Shown: in pieces, positions 1-11,874 of the stretch
Numbering within the stretch: position 1 is the stretch's first letter
How the letters are laid out: the number at the start of each line of letters is the position of its first letter
Assembly: GCF_037975245.1 (NCBI RefSeq)
Contig: NC_092568.1
Location: 4,535,001 to 4,599,000, forward strand
Length of the DNA: 64,000 nucleotides
Direction of reading: 5' to 3'
DNA from: Apostichopus japonicus
Lineage: Eukaryota; Echinodermata; Holothuroidea; Aspidochirotida; Stichopodidae
The notes under the pieces: generated by a model
The model's database searches: none
What the model was told of the DNA's origin: nothing
Seen by the model: the letters and a program-made list of their open reading frames with translations, nothing else
Position numbers and translations under genes: made by a program

Positions 1-802
1 CTTACTACATGGGCAGTTACTGTCCCCTTTGGATTATTAAGGCTGGGTACTGTACGTGGTATAAAATGGTCATTTAATGCAGTCATTCATTTCTCCCCCC
101 CCCCCACACCCTCATGTTTCATACATTAAAGGACCTCTGGAAACCTCGCCAGTGGTAAAGTTCGTATATATATATACCCTCTAAACGTTGTCACATTTTC
201 CCGTGGGGGCCAAAACTTTGTCAACCTCTCAGTGATCAGGGACCAAGGTTTTTTTCGAAAAACGTTTTACGTGCAAAGTCAATGGGTGATAAATTGGCAA
301 AGTTAACTTGCTTGACAAGCCCCTTGCCCCTGTAAAATAAAGGAATTATCCCGGTGAGGGGGGTTGTGATAAATTTCGTATATACCCTCTAAACGTTGTA
401 TGAATTTGGAGGCGAAAGGATGTCGCGTTTTCCCATGGGGGCCAAAACTTTGTCAACCTCTCAGTGATCATGGACTTAGGTTTTTTATTAGATTAGTTAT
501 ACGTGCTGTCAATGAGAGATTTTGGACACAGTCGAGATTTGTGTAGGCTACTACTGCTTGAGATTTAGCCTCTGTTAGCGCTATAGCCCCTACTGAACTT
601 ATAACTAATCACGTTGTTAGGGTAAGTGGACTATTTGGGCCTACATATGGACTATCTGGACCTACGATACCATACTGGCCTATGCCACGGTTTAGTAACC
701 ATAGATATAGGGCTGGTAGTTGGCCTAATCAAAAGAATTGTGCGTTAAAAGTTTGGACTGAGGCTGTACTATACCGTTAGGCCTACATTACATGAAACTC
801 AC
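1..802 (-). other. ADPGK intron 1 (partial) with an internal duplication
   Basis: This stretch lies just 3' of the ADPGK exon on the minus strand, so it should be the start of that gene's first coding intron; the next exon is not in the window. It contains a C11 run (95-105) and an imperfect tandem duplication. The blocks CCCTCTAAACGTTG (177 and 385) and GGGGGCCAAAACTTTGTCAA (205 and 437) recur 208-232 bp apart, the difference being a ~23-bp indel. No coding exon was recognised here on either strand. Confidence 0.55.
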
Positions 803-1134
803 TCTCCTGCGGCACCCTTAGAAAAGAAAAATGCAAAGGTCTCAGAGAGTTCCTTCTTCCCTTCAATCGATCCATAATGTTTGACTTCTGGAGGAGGTTC
901 GATGTTTAATTCCTCTAGGAGAGGAACGGCATCAATAACTCCATCTAGACAAGCCCCTAATCCTATTGCAACACGGGGACGTGGATGCAACTTTGCTTTA
1001 TGTTCAGCTTTTCGAAGGCTATTGAGCACGCTATCAAGTTGCCCTCGCAATTCGGTATCTTGATTTCTCTTGAAGTAAATGGCAATAAAAAGGATGACCA
1101 TTGACAAAATGCTGCCGTATTTAAATAGAGACAT
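803..1134 (-). CDS. ADPGK: ADP-dependent glucokinase, first coding exon
   Basis: ADPGK phosphorylates glucose using ADP instead of ATP; in animals it is an ER-membrane-associated enzyme. Only the N-terminal ~110 residues are here. Residues 7-21 form a hydrophobic signal-anchor-like segment (ILSMVILFIAIYF), followed by a charged linker. Residues ~54-70 (RVAIGLGACLDGVIDAV) match the start of the ribokinase-like fold of animal ADPGK, where the human protein has RVAVGVNACVDVVLSGV. The exon ends with SKGAAG, equivalent to GKGAAA in human. The open frame reads a stop two codons beyond a good splice donor (GA|GTGAGT, exon end at 803, phase 2), so the true product continues off the left edge. The start ATG at 1134 is the first in frame before the hydrophobic segment. 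Catalytic residues lie in later exons and cannot be checked. Confidence 0.87.
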
Positions 1135-1375
1135 TCTGCTTTCTGTGTCCTTTGGTAGGCAGAAAATTAAGTCTGTTCTTATTCCGGTACCTCACAGAAA
1201 ATTACAACGCTGCCAGTATAGTAACAGACTTGTACTTCGTGTACGTCTGCAATGGTTTGGATTTTTTTGTAAACAACAGTGTTTGCACACATAGCATTAC
1301 ACTGTACGCAGCAATATATGCTGAGTCATGGCAGAAGTCTTGTGTCCAGCTGGATCTCGGTAGTTTCGGGGGCGC

Positions 1376-1466
1376 CATTATGTCGACCCTGGAAAGGATC
1401 GACATCGGTGCATTTATAGGGTGATATCTAGTATACTGGCCACCTGGCAGACTTCATTACGTAACG
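1376..1466 (-). promoter_or_regulatory. candidate ADPGK promoter with TATA box and bZIP site
   Basis: On the minus strand, CCTATAAATG (1411-1420) is a good TATA box about 280 bp upstream of the ADPGK ATG; transcription would begin near 1385-1390. ATTACGTAAC (1457-1466), about 45 bp further upstream, matches the PAR-bZIP/C-EBP palindrome. A separate ATG at 1376-1378 in good Kozak context (A at -3, G at +4) opens a 58-codon frame ending at 1202, before the ADPGK start; if transcribed it would be an upstream ORF. The motifs are seen directly, their function is inferred. Confidence 0.35.
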
Positions 1467-2194
1467 ATGTCTAAATGTTGCCAAGTGATAGAAAAGACGT
1501 TTTCAGAGTGACAATTGGACACTGCTACAAAGTTAATTGCACTCTGCCTCAACATGATCCTCCTATACAGGTTAACCCACCCCCCATCAAATGATTATAA
1601 AATGCCTGGTGTCTGAAAGAATTGTAAGGATAATGACCCAGATCTCCCGCTGTAATTCAATCTTGTGATAAACTGCTGCAGTTTCCCTAAGCCAATTGCC
1701 TTTACGATTACCACGTAAAGGAATGTGTTTATTTCTGATCAAGCAAGAGCAAGGTTGGGGCTGTTGGATTTGGGGACTGTTGGAGTTGGGATCACCATAA
1801 TAGAATCTTCAGGTCTCATATTGCAATCCTCTCTTAATGGCAGTGTAACTGTCCCTGTGATTAAACATAAGTATTTTCTCTGATTCAGTACAAGTACCAC
1901 TATTTTATTTAATATACTTTTTGTGAAAGAGAACAGTTAAGCGGTAAATATTAAGAAATCCCATGGGGTATGTCAATAACATTTTGCAACTGACACCACA
2001 GGAGCTGAGTCAGACATGTAGGTGGCTCCTCTGCCAGTTCTTCATTTCTCCCTCAATCTCACCTTCCTGAAGCCCACCCCACCCTCCCCAGGTGTGTCAA
2101 TCCATAGTCAGTTACGCGTGGCAGAATTTATACATTAAAACATACATGCACGCACCCACACACGTATAAACACACACATACCCACACTTAATAC
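1467..2194. other. unique non-coding DNA between ADPGK promoter and satellite
   Basis: No ORF with plausible splice sites or recognisable protein similarity was seen. The segment is moderately AT-rich, with a short CA-rich simple-sequence patch at about 2147-2190. Confidence 0.4.
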
Positions 2195-2290
2195 CTTATG
2201 GGGAACACCTTGTGAGGAACAGCAATGAGCGTGAGGATACCTTAGGGGTAACGGTGAGGATGAAGATACCTTGTGAGGAACAATGGTGGC
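2195..2290 (+). repeat. short degenerate tandem repeats
   Basis: Imperfect ~35-bp units containing GATACCTTGTGAGGAAC or a variant (GAACACCTTGTGAGGAAC, GATACCTTAGGGGTAAC) repeat about three times. The rest, to about 2714, is unique AT-rich sequence with no gene seen. Confidence 0.4.
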
Positions 2291-2714
2291 TAGCATACAC
2301 ATTAGTGTTTTAATTATTCCTTAATTAATTGGACAGTTAATTAAATAAATGACACTTTTAAGGATCGTGTTGTATTGTGTGGTGTTGTTTAATCCTGATT
2401 TGCTGTAGCTCAACTGAATATACAAGAAAGGGTTTTAAGCTGTTCCATGAACAAAACATATGATGATTGTGGTGTAAACAAAAACTAATTAAGTTCAAGG
2501 TTACACTACATCTCTTGCTTTATAATACGGATCGGGGAACGAAAACCATAAGAATCTAAACAAATAAAGGTATAAAAGTTAGGAGCTACCAGGTAAGCTA
2601 GGATATATTGATCCCTTCAAGTAAATGAGATTAACCTTTACTGTGTAGCCTGGAAGGAGATTACCTAATTACTATCACACGCAACTGTATATTGTTGAAT
2701 CATGTTTCTTGTGT

Positions 2715-5700
2715 TATTGTTACCATTTGCATTCTAGGACCTAAATATTATTTGAGTACCAGTGTAGCTTGTGGGGTACAGAACTTAAATGTGATATAAA
2801 TGCACCTTAATGCATCCTTGTTGCAGCCTAAAGTAGATGCCTTCATTGCTATTAGAAGCCAACAATAACTTCGACAGTTGCTGTATACTGGATAATGAAA
2901 ATTCACCAATTGATGCTGGCCATGTTGTATGAGTGCCAGGATACCTTGTGGCGTACAGAAAGTGAAATAAAACTTCAATTTGCAATTTGGCTCAAAAGAA
3001 CTAAATCCTTCTACCTAGCAAACAATGGAAATTTTTGAATTCATCTAATTGACAGTAGTAATCTGTACAGTAAATTTATTAATTTCATTGTAGGACAGAA
3101 GATTATATGGGTACAAGTGTAGCTTGTGAGGTACAAAATTAAAATGTGATATAAGTATACCTTAATGCATCTAAGTGGCAGCCTAAAGTAGATGCCTTTG
3201 TTTCTATTAGAAGTTATAAACAATAACTTTGACCTTGGTTTTATACTGGAATATGAAAATTCACCTATTGATGCTGTATTCTGGTCATGTTGTATGAGTG
3301 CCAGGATACCTTGTGGGGTACAGACAGTTAAATTTAATTAAAATTTGTCTCTCAAGAACTTAACAAGAACTAAATCCTTCTACCTATCAAACAATGGATG
3401 TTTCTTGATATGAATTCATCGATTGACAGTGGTTATCTGTACAGTAAAATTTTATTCGCATTGTAGGATTTAAGATTATATGAGTACAAGTGTACCTTGT
3501 GGGGTACAGAACTTAAATGTAATATAAATATACCTTAATGCATCTAAATGGCAGCCTAAAGTAGATGTCTCCATTGCTATGAGCAGCCAACAATATTTTT
3601 TACAGTGCTTTATATGGTGGATAATAAATATTAACTTGTTGATACTGTACTCTGGTTATGTGGTATGAGTGCCAGGATACCTTGTGGGGTACAGAGAGTT
3701 AAATTAAATTAATATTTGTCTCTCAAGAACTAATAACAAAACCTTAATCCTTCTACCTAGCAAACAATGGAAATTCTTCAATATCAATTCAAAGAATTTA
3801 CCATGGTTATCTCTACAGTAAAACTTTTATTCGCATTGTAGGACTAAAGATTATATGAGTACAAGTGTAGCTTGTGGGGTACAGAACTTAAATGTAATAT
3901 AAATATACCTTAATGCATCTAAATGGCAACCTAAAGTAGATGCCTTCATTGCTATGAGTAGCCAACAATAATTTTTACAGTGCTTTATATACTGGATAAT
4001 AAATATGAACTTGCTGATACTGTACTCTGGTCATGTGGTATGAGTGCCAGGATACCTTGTGGGGTACAGACAGTTAATTCACAATTTGTCGTACTGTACT
4101 CTGGTCATGTGGTATGAGTGCCAATATACCTTGTGGGGTACAGACAGTTAAATTACAATTTGTCTCTCAAGAACTAAACAAGAACTAAATCATTCTACCT
4201 AGTAAACAATGGATATTCCTTGATATGTATTCATCAAATTGACAGCGATAATCTATACAGAAAAATACTTATCATTCGCATTGTAGGACCTAATATTATA
4301 TGAGTACCAGCGTAGCTTGTGGGGTACAGAACTTAAATGTGATATAAATACACCTTAATGCATCTAAGTGGCAGCTAGAATAGATGCCTCCATTGAAGAG
4401 CCAAACAATAACTTTGACCCTGGTTTTATACTGTAATATGAAAATTCACCTATTGATGCTGTATTCTGGTCATGTTGTATGAGTGCCAGGATACCTTGTG
4501 GGGTACAAACAGTTAAATTTAATTAAAATTTGTCTCTCAAGAACTTAATTAGAACTAAATCCATCTACCTAGCAAACAATGGAAATCCTTCAATATGAAT
4601 TCAATGAATTTACCATGGATATCTAGTAAATTGATAATTTGCATCAAAGGACTTAAGATTATATGAGTACCAGTGTAGTTTGTGGGGTACAGAACTTTGA
4701 TGTGATATAAATATACAATAATGCATCTAAGTGGCAGCCTAAAGTAGATGCCTTCATTGCTATTAGAAGCCAACAATAACTTTGACCTTGGTTTTATACT
4801 GTAATATGAAAATTCACCTATTGATGCTGTATTCTGGTCATGTTGTATGAGTGCCAGGATACCTTGTGGGGTACAAACAGTTAAATTTAATTAAAATTTG
4901 TCTCTCAAGAACTTAATTAGAACTAAATCCATCTACCTAGCAAACAATGGAAATCCTTCAATATGAATTCAAAGAATTTACCATGGATATCTAATTAATT
5001 GATAATTTGCATCAAAGGACTTAAGATTATATGAGTACCAGTGTAGCTTGTGGGGTACAGAACTTTGATGTGATATAAATATACAATAATGCATCTAAGT
5101 GGCAGCCTAAAGTAGATGCCTTCATTGCTATTAGAAGCCAACAATAACTTTGACCTTGGTTTTATACTGTAATATGAAATTCACCTATTGATGCTGTATT
5201 CTGGTCATGTTGTATGAGTGCCAGGATACCTTGTGGGGTACAGACGCTTACAATTTGTCTCTCAAGAACTTAATTAGAACTAAATCCATCTACCTAGCAA
5301 ACAATGGAAATCCTTCAATATGAATTCAAAGAAGTTACCATGGATATCTGTATAGTAAATTGATAATTTGCATCAAAGGACTTAAGATTATATGAGTACC
5401 AGTGTAGCTTGTGGGGTACAGAACTTTGATGTGATATAAATATACAATAATGCATCTAAGTGGCAGCCTAAAGTAGATGCCTTCATTGCTATTAGAAGTT
5501 AAACAATAACTTTGAAATTGGTTTTATACTGGAATATGAAATTTCACCTATTGATACTGTATTCTGGTAATGTGGTATAAGTGCCAGGATACCTTGTGGG
5601 GTACAGACAGTTAAATTACAATTTGTCTCTCAAGAACTAAACAAGAACTAAATCCTTCTACCTAGCAAACAATGGATATTCCTTGATATGAATTCAGCAA

Positions 5701-7306
5701 ATTGACAGCGATAATCTATACAGAAAAATACTTATCATTCGCATTGTAGGACCTAATATTATATGAGTACCAGTGTAGCTTGTGCGGTACAGAACTTAAA
5801 AGTGATATAAATACACCTTAATGCATCTAAGTGGCAGCTAGAATAGATACCTCCATTGAGAAGCCAAACGATAACTTTGACCCTGGTTTAATACTGTAAT
5901 ATGAAAGTTCACCTATTGATGCTGTATTCTGGTCATGTGGTATGAGTACCAGGATACCTTGTGGGGTACAGACAGTTAAATTTAATTAAAATTTGTCTCT
6001 CAAGAACTTAAAAAGAACTAAATCCTTCTACCTAGCAAACAATGGATATTCCTTGATATGAATTCATCAATTGACCGTGGTAATCTGTACAGCAAAATTT
6101 TTATTCGCATTGTAGGACTTAAGATTATATGAGTACAAGTGTAGCTTGTGGGGTACAGAACTTAAATGTAATATAAACATAACTTATGCATCTAAATGGC
6201 AACCTAAAGTAGATGCCTTCATTGCTATGAGTAGCCAACAATATTTTTTACAGTGCTTTATATACTGGTAATAAATATTAACTTGTTGAAACTGTACTCT
6301 GGTCTTGTTGTATGAGTGCCAGGATACCTTGTGGGGTACAGACAGTTCAATTACAATTTGTCGTACTGTACTCTGGTCATGTGGTATGAGTGTCAGGATA
6401 CCTTGAGGGGTACAGACAGTTCAATTACAATTTGTCTCTCAAGAACTTAAAAAGAAGTAAATCCATCTACCTAGCAAACAATGAAAATTCTTCAATATAA
6501 ATTCATCTCATTGACAGCGATAATCCATACAGAAAAATACTTATTATTCGCATTGTAGGACATAATATTATATGAGTACCAGTGTAGCTTGTGGGGTACA
6601 AAACTTAAATGTGATATAAATATACCTTAATGCATCTAAGTGGCAGCTAGAGTAGATGCCTTCATTGCTATTAGAAGCCAAACAATAACTTTGACCCTGG
6701 TTTTATACTGGAATATGAAAATTCACCTATTGATGCTGTATTCTGGTCATGTTGTATGAGTGCCAGAATACCTTGTGGGGTACAGACAGTTATATTAAAT
6801 TAAAATTTGTCTCTCAAGAACTTAACAAGAGCTAAATCCTTCTACCTAGCCAAAAATATACCTTAATGCATCTATGCAGGCAGTCTAAAGTAGATGTCTT
6901 CAGTGCTATGAATAGCCAACAATAACTTTGACAATGCTTTATATACTGGATAATGAAAATTCACCTATTGATGCTGTATTCTGGTCATGTGGTATGAGTA
7001 CCAGGATACCTTGTGGGGTACTGACATTGAAATTAAATTACAATATGTCTTTCAAGAACTTAATAAGAACTAAATTCATCTACCTAGCAAACAATGGAAA
7101 TTCTTCAATATAAATTCATCTGATTGACAGAGATAATCTATACAAAAAAATACTCATCATTCGCATTTAAAGACCTAATATTATATGAGTACCAGTGTAG
7201 CTTGTGGGGTACAGAACTTAAATGTGTTATCAATACATCTTAGTGGCAGCTAGAGTAGATTCCTCCATTGCTATTAGAAGCCAAACAATAACTTTGACCC
7301 TGGTTT
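2715..7306 (+). repeat. satellite array, left divergent block
   Basis: Tandem ~380-bp dimers. Each dimer has an A half beginning GAGTACCAGTGTAGCTTG and a B half beginning GAGTGCCAGGATACCTTG; both continue with TGTGGGGTACAGA. Copies here are more divergent from each other than those in the middle of the array, with frequent small indels. Three flavours of B-half tail appear: GACAGCGATAATC, GACCGTGGTTATC, and TTACCATGGATATC followed by TTTGCATCAAAGG. The outermost ~500 bp (2780-3240) carries variants shared only with the far right edge. The block is cut by an insertion at 7307. Confidence 0.93.
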
Positions 7307-7464
7307 CCCAGACGAATTTAAGGCAGGAAAACCCTGGAATTCCCTGGAATATAAGCCAGGAAAAGCCTGGATTTAACCCAGGGAAATCCAGGGAAATTCC
7401 TGGGTTTGAAAATGGTAATTCGGACAGGAAAAGCCCGGTAAAGCCTGGTTTATATAACTCATTT

Positions 7465-7790
7465 AGAGCCAGGTAAAGGCCGGACAAGCCTGGATGGTTA
7501 ACCCAGGTTTACCCCGGAAAAGCCAGGTCTCTATTGTGTGAGTGAAGAGCCAGGTAAAGGCCGGACAAGCCTGGATGGTTAACCCAGGTTTACCCCGGAA
7601 AAGCCAGGTCTCTAGTGTGTGAGTGAAGAGCCAGGAAAAACCAGGAAAAGCCTGGTATGCACACCCAGGATTACCCAGGAAAAGCCAGGTCCCTGTTTAT
7701 ATCAGTGAGGAGCCAGGAAAAGCCAGGTATACATACCCAGGATTACCCCGGAAAAGCCAGGTGTCCATGCTTACCCTATATAAATTATCT
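7465..7790 (+). repeat. 81-bp palindrome-rich tandem repeat (left end of insertion)
   Basis: Four units start at about 7465, 7546, 7627 and 7709 (spacing 81, 81, 82). Each contains GAGCCAGG, an internal AAGCC(A/T)GG copy, then ACCCCGGAAAAGCCAGG or a variant. The first two are nearly identical and the last two more diverged. Seen directly; probably part of the transposon's subterminal structure. Confidence 0.8.
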
Positions 7791-7890
7791 TGCTGGCTAG
7801 TTGGCAGTTACTTTTAGCTTATAGGAGGTTTAAGTGTGTTTGTGGTATAGGAAATTTTCATAACTTAAAATCATGAATTATATGTAAGGG

Positions 7891-9276
7891 TGTTAGCCAC
7901 TGAAAATAAATGTTTGTTCTTGATCAGAGAACTCTGGGTTTGGTGTGATGACCAAACACAGAACAAGACACATAAAAATGGAACACTCAACTGGATTGGA
8001 TCAAAATAAATTATAATTATGAATAACAAACAATATACAGCTGATCTGGGCCCAGTCAAAGAATTAAATCAAATGACTTAGAGTCGTGAGGTGCACCCAA
8101 ATGTTAAAGTAAATACACTTAATTTATAAATCTGTTCTGGTGAGTTGGCGTGCTGGTGACATCAGGTACAGATCTTCCACGACATCAGTATAGTTGAACA
8201 GATTAAATTGTATGATAAATTTCCGATCCCAACAAAATAGTATCCTTTAATTAATAAGCAATAGTGTCCCAGGGTATCCTTTCAGTAAAATACTGTCAGT
8301 TAACCAAATGGTGTCCTGGAATATCCTTTATGGTAAAATAATATCCTCTAAGTAAATAATATCCTTTATGGTAAATAATGTCCTTTATAGTAAAATGCAT
8401 GCCAGACTGTCTGGTGAATATCACTCCTTCCATAAAATAATAAGGACTACAGTAACTTGATTTTGTAAATTAAGGTTTAAAACAAACTATCCAGCATTTA
8501 AAACTATATTTCTCCTCTTTTACAACTGTCTTGCTCCAATACTCATGGCCAACTGCCTAACTTCCTATACCCTCACAAAACTCCTTTGTTCCTATAATAT
8601 ATATGCACAGACCCCTTTTCCTGTGAGAGCTAATTTCCAGGAAGAACAACTTCCACGACATCAGTATAGTTGAACAGAATAAATTGTATGATAAATGTCC
8701 AATCCCAACAAAATAGTATCCTTTAATTAATAAGCAATAGTGTCCCAGGGTATCCTTGCAGTAAAATAATGTCAGTTAAACAAATGGTGTCCCAGAATAT
8801 CCTTTACGGTAAAATAATATCCTCTACAGTAAGTAAATAATATCCTTTATAGTAAATAATGTCCTTTATAGTAAAATGCGTGCCAGACTGTCAGGTGAAT
8901 ATCACTCCTTCCAAAAAATAATAAGGACTACAGTAACTTGATTTTGTAAATTAAGGTTTAAAACAAACTATCCAGCATTAAAACTATATTTCTCCTCTTT
9001 TGCAACTGTCTTGCTCCAATACTCATGGCCAACTGCCTAACTTCCTATACCCTCACAAAACTCTTTTGTCCCTATAATATATATACACAGACCCCTTTTC
9101 CTGTGAGAGCTAATTTCCAGGAAGAACAAAGATAGTTGCTTAGCAACCCAGAAGAGAGAAATCTTAATCCCCCCGACCACAAAACAACTTACAAATATAC
9201 TGTACAAATGTATAGCCCTCTGTACAGTGAGCACTGAACTAATAAACAAGTAAAACTATGGTACAAAAGAAAACTT
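7891..9276. mobile_element. possible nested insertion flanked by a 10-bp direct repeat
   Basis: TATGTAAGGG occurs at 7881-7890 and again at 9277-9286, bracketing the AT-rich interior of the larger element. This could be the target duplication of a second, nested insertion. The enclosed DNA starts TGTTAGCCACTG but has no matching CA end or inverted termini that I can see, so the class is unknown and chance is possible. Confidence 0.25.
8174..9130 (+). repeat. 476-bp tandem duplication inside the insertion
   Basis: CTTCCACGACATCAGTATAG starts at 8174 and again at 8650. The following ~476 bp is repeated with few substitutions, including a run of short motifs such as TATCCTTTA and GTAAAATA, and both copies end at GGAAGAACAA. 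No protein-coding potential was recognised. Confidence 0.85.
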
Positions 9277-9330
9277 TATGTAAGGGCTGACCATCTTACA
9301 ACTAGCTAATACTGGGTAAAAGGCAAGCTT

Positions 9331-9700
9331 GGCTTTTCCTGCCTAGCCAGGACAGCATTCCACTCTCGTTTCCTGCCTATTGTAGACTTGTGAGGCTGGG
9401 TGAAGCCAGGAAAAAGGCTGGACTTTCAAAATCCTGGCTTTTCCTGCCTAGCCAGGACAGCATTGCCCTCGCTTTTCCTGCCTAGTGTGGACTTGTTAGG
9501 CTGGGTGAAGCCAGGAAAAGGCTGGACTTTCAAAGTCCTGGCTTTTCCTGCCTAGCCAGGACAGCATTGCCCTCGCTTTTCCTGCCTAGTGTGGACTTGT
9601 TAGGCTGGGTGAAGCCAGGAAAAGGCTGGACTTTCAAAGTCCTGGCTTTTCCTGGCTACCTGAGGCAGGAATAAAGCTTGGATATCCAGGGAAAACCGGG
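9331..9700 (+). repeat. 104-bp tandem repeat (right end of insertion)
   Basis: GGCTTTTCCTGCCTAGCCAG starts at 9331, 9436 and 9540, and a partial unit starts at 9644 (spacing 105, 104, 104). Each unit contains both TTTTCCTG and GCCAGGAAAAGG and is therefore largely self-complementary. It is the counterpart of the CCAGGAAAAG repeats at the left end in inverted orientation. Confidence 0.8.
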
Positions 9701-11874
9701 GTTTTCTTGACTCTTGCTTAAAAGCCAGGAATTATTTTCGTCTGGGTTTAAACTGGAATATGAAAATTCACCTATAGATGCTGTATTCTGGTCATGTTGT
9801 ATGGGTGCCAGGATACCTTGTGGGGTACAGACAGTTATATTAAATTAAAATTTGTCTCTCAAGAACTTAACAAGAACTAAATCCTTCTACCTAACAAACA
9901 ATGGAAATCCTTCAATCTGTACAATAAAATTTTTATTCGCATTGTAGGACTTAAGATTATATGAGTACAAGTGTAGCTTGTGGGGTACAGAACTTTAATG
10001 TTATATAAACATACCTTAATGCATCTAAATGGCAGCCTAAAGTAGATGCCTCCATTGCTATGAGTAGCCAACAATAGTTTTGGCAGTGCTTTATATACAG
10101 GATAATGAAAATTCACCTATTGATGCTGTATTCTGGTCATGTGGTATGAGTGCCAGGATACCTTGTGGGGTACAGACAGTTAAATTACAATTACAATATG
10201 TCTCTCAAGAACTTAATTAGAAATAAATCCATCTACCTAGCAAACAATGCAAACTCTTCAATATAAATATATCTAATTGACAGCGATAATCTGTACAGAA
10301 TAAAACTTATCATTCGCATTGTAGGACCTAATATTATGAGTACCAGTGTAGCTTCTGGGGTACAGAACTTAAATGTGATATAAATATACCTTAATGCATC
10401 TAAGTGGCAGCTAGAGTAGATGCCTCCATTGCTATTAGAAGCCAAACAATAACTTTGACCCTGGTTTTATACTGGAATATGAAAATTCACCTATTGATGC
10501 TCTGTTCTGGTCATGCTGTATGAGTGCCAGGATACCTTGTGGGGTACAGACAGTTATATTAAATTAAAATTTGTCTCTCAAGAACGTAACAAGAGCTAAA
10601 TCCTTCTACCTAGCCAAAAATATACCTTAATGCATCTATGCAGGCAGCCTTGAGTAGATGCCTTCAGTGCTATGAGTAGCCAACAGTAACTTTGACAGTG
10701 CTTTATATACCGGATAATAAATATTAACTTGTTGATACTGTACTCTGGTCATGTGGTATGAGTGCCAGGATACCTTGTGGGGTACAGACAGTTAAATTAC
10801 AATTTGTCTCTCAAGAACTTAACAAGAACTAAATCCTTCTACCTAACAAACAATGGAATTCCTTCAATATGGATTCAAAGAATTTACCATGGATATCTGT
10901 ATAGTAAATTGATAATTTGCATCATAGGACATAAGATTATATGAGTACCAGTGTAGCTTGTGGGGTACAGAACTTTGACGTGATATAAATATACCTTAAT
11001 GCATCTAAGTGGCAGCCTAAAGTAGATGCCTTCATTGCTATTAGAAGCCAACAATAACTTTGACCTTGGTTTTATACTGGAATATGAAAATTCACGAATT
11101 GATACTGTATTCTGGTAATGTGGTAAGAGTACCAGGATAACTTGTGGGGTACAGACAGTAAAATTAAATTAAAATTTGTCTCTCAAGAACCTAACAAGAA
11201 CTAAATCCTTCTACCTAACAAACAATGGATATTCCTTGATATGAATTCATTGATTGACCGTGGTTATCTGTACAGTAAAATTTTTATTCGCATTGTAGGA
11301 CTTAAGATTATATGAGTACAAGTGTAGCTTGTGGGGTACAGAACTTTAATGTAATATCAACATGTTCATCTAAATGGCAGCCTAAAGTAGATTTGCCTTC
11401 ATTGCTATGAGTAGCCAACAATATTTTTTACAGTGCTTGATATACAGGATAATGAAAATTCACCTATTGATGCTGTATTCTGGTCATGTGGTATGAGTGC
11501 CAGGATACCTTGTGGGGTACAGACAGTTCAAATACAATTACAATATGTCTCTCAAGAACTTAATTAGAAATAAATCCATCTACCTAGCAAACAATGCAAA
11601 CTCTTCAATATAAATATATCTAATTGACAGCGATAATCTGTACAGAATAAAACTTATCATTCGCATTGTAGGACCTAACATTATATGAGTACCAGTGTAG
11701 CTTGTGGGGTACAAAACTTAAATGTCATATTAATATACCTTAAAAACAATGCAACTAATGGCAGCCTAAAGTAGATGCCTTCATTGCTATGAGTAGCCAA
11801 CAATATTTTTTACAGTGCTTGATATACTGGATAATAAATATTAACTTGTTGATACTGTACTCTGGTCATGTTGT

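Larger units (their letters stand above)
7307..9746 (+). mobile_element. 2.44-kb DNA-transposon-like insertion with terminal inverted repeats
   Basis: The satellite A half breaks off at GACCCTGGTTT and resumes at TTTAAACTGGAATATG, so 2,440 bp is inserted. The insert begins CCCAGACGAA and ends TTCGTCTGGG, a perfect 10-bp terminal inverted repeat, flanked by TTT on both sides (possible 3-bp target duplication). Both subterminal regions are rich in the self-complementary pair CCAGGAAAAG / CTTTTCCTGG arranged in tandem repeats, so the ends could fold into large hairpins. The interior (7870-9290) is unrelated AT-rich DNA. No transposase ORF was found, so it is best read as non-autonomous. The superfamily is unresolved: the 3-bp flank would suit PIF/Harbinger, and a CCC start is also seen in piggyBac-type ends, but TTAA flanks are not clear. 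Confidence 0.7.

Noticed and set aside
1202-1405. 67-codon minus-strand ORF as an extended ADPGK N-terminus
   Set aside because: It ends in a stop before the ADPGK ATG and shows no similarity to ADPGK; treated only as a possible upstream ORF.
7230-7487. 85-codon ORF at the left end of the 2.44-kb insertion
   Set aside because: It spans the satellite/insertion junction and reads palindromic repeat sequence (Pro/Gly/Leu-rich); not a gene.
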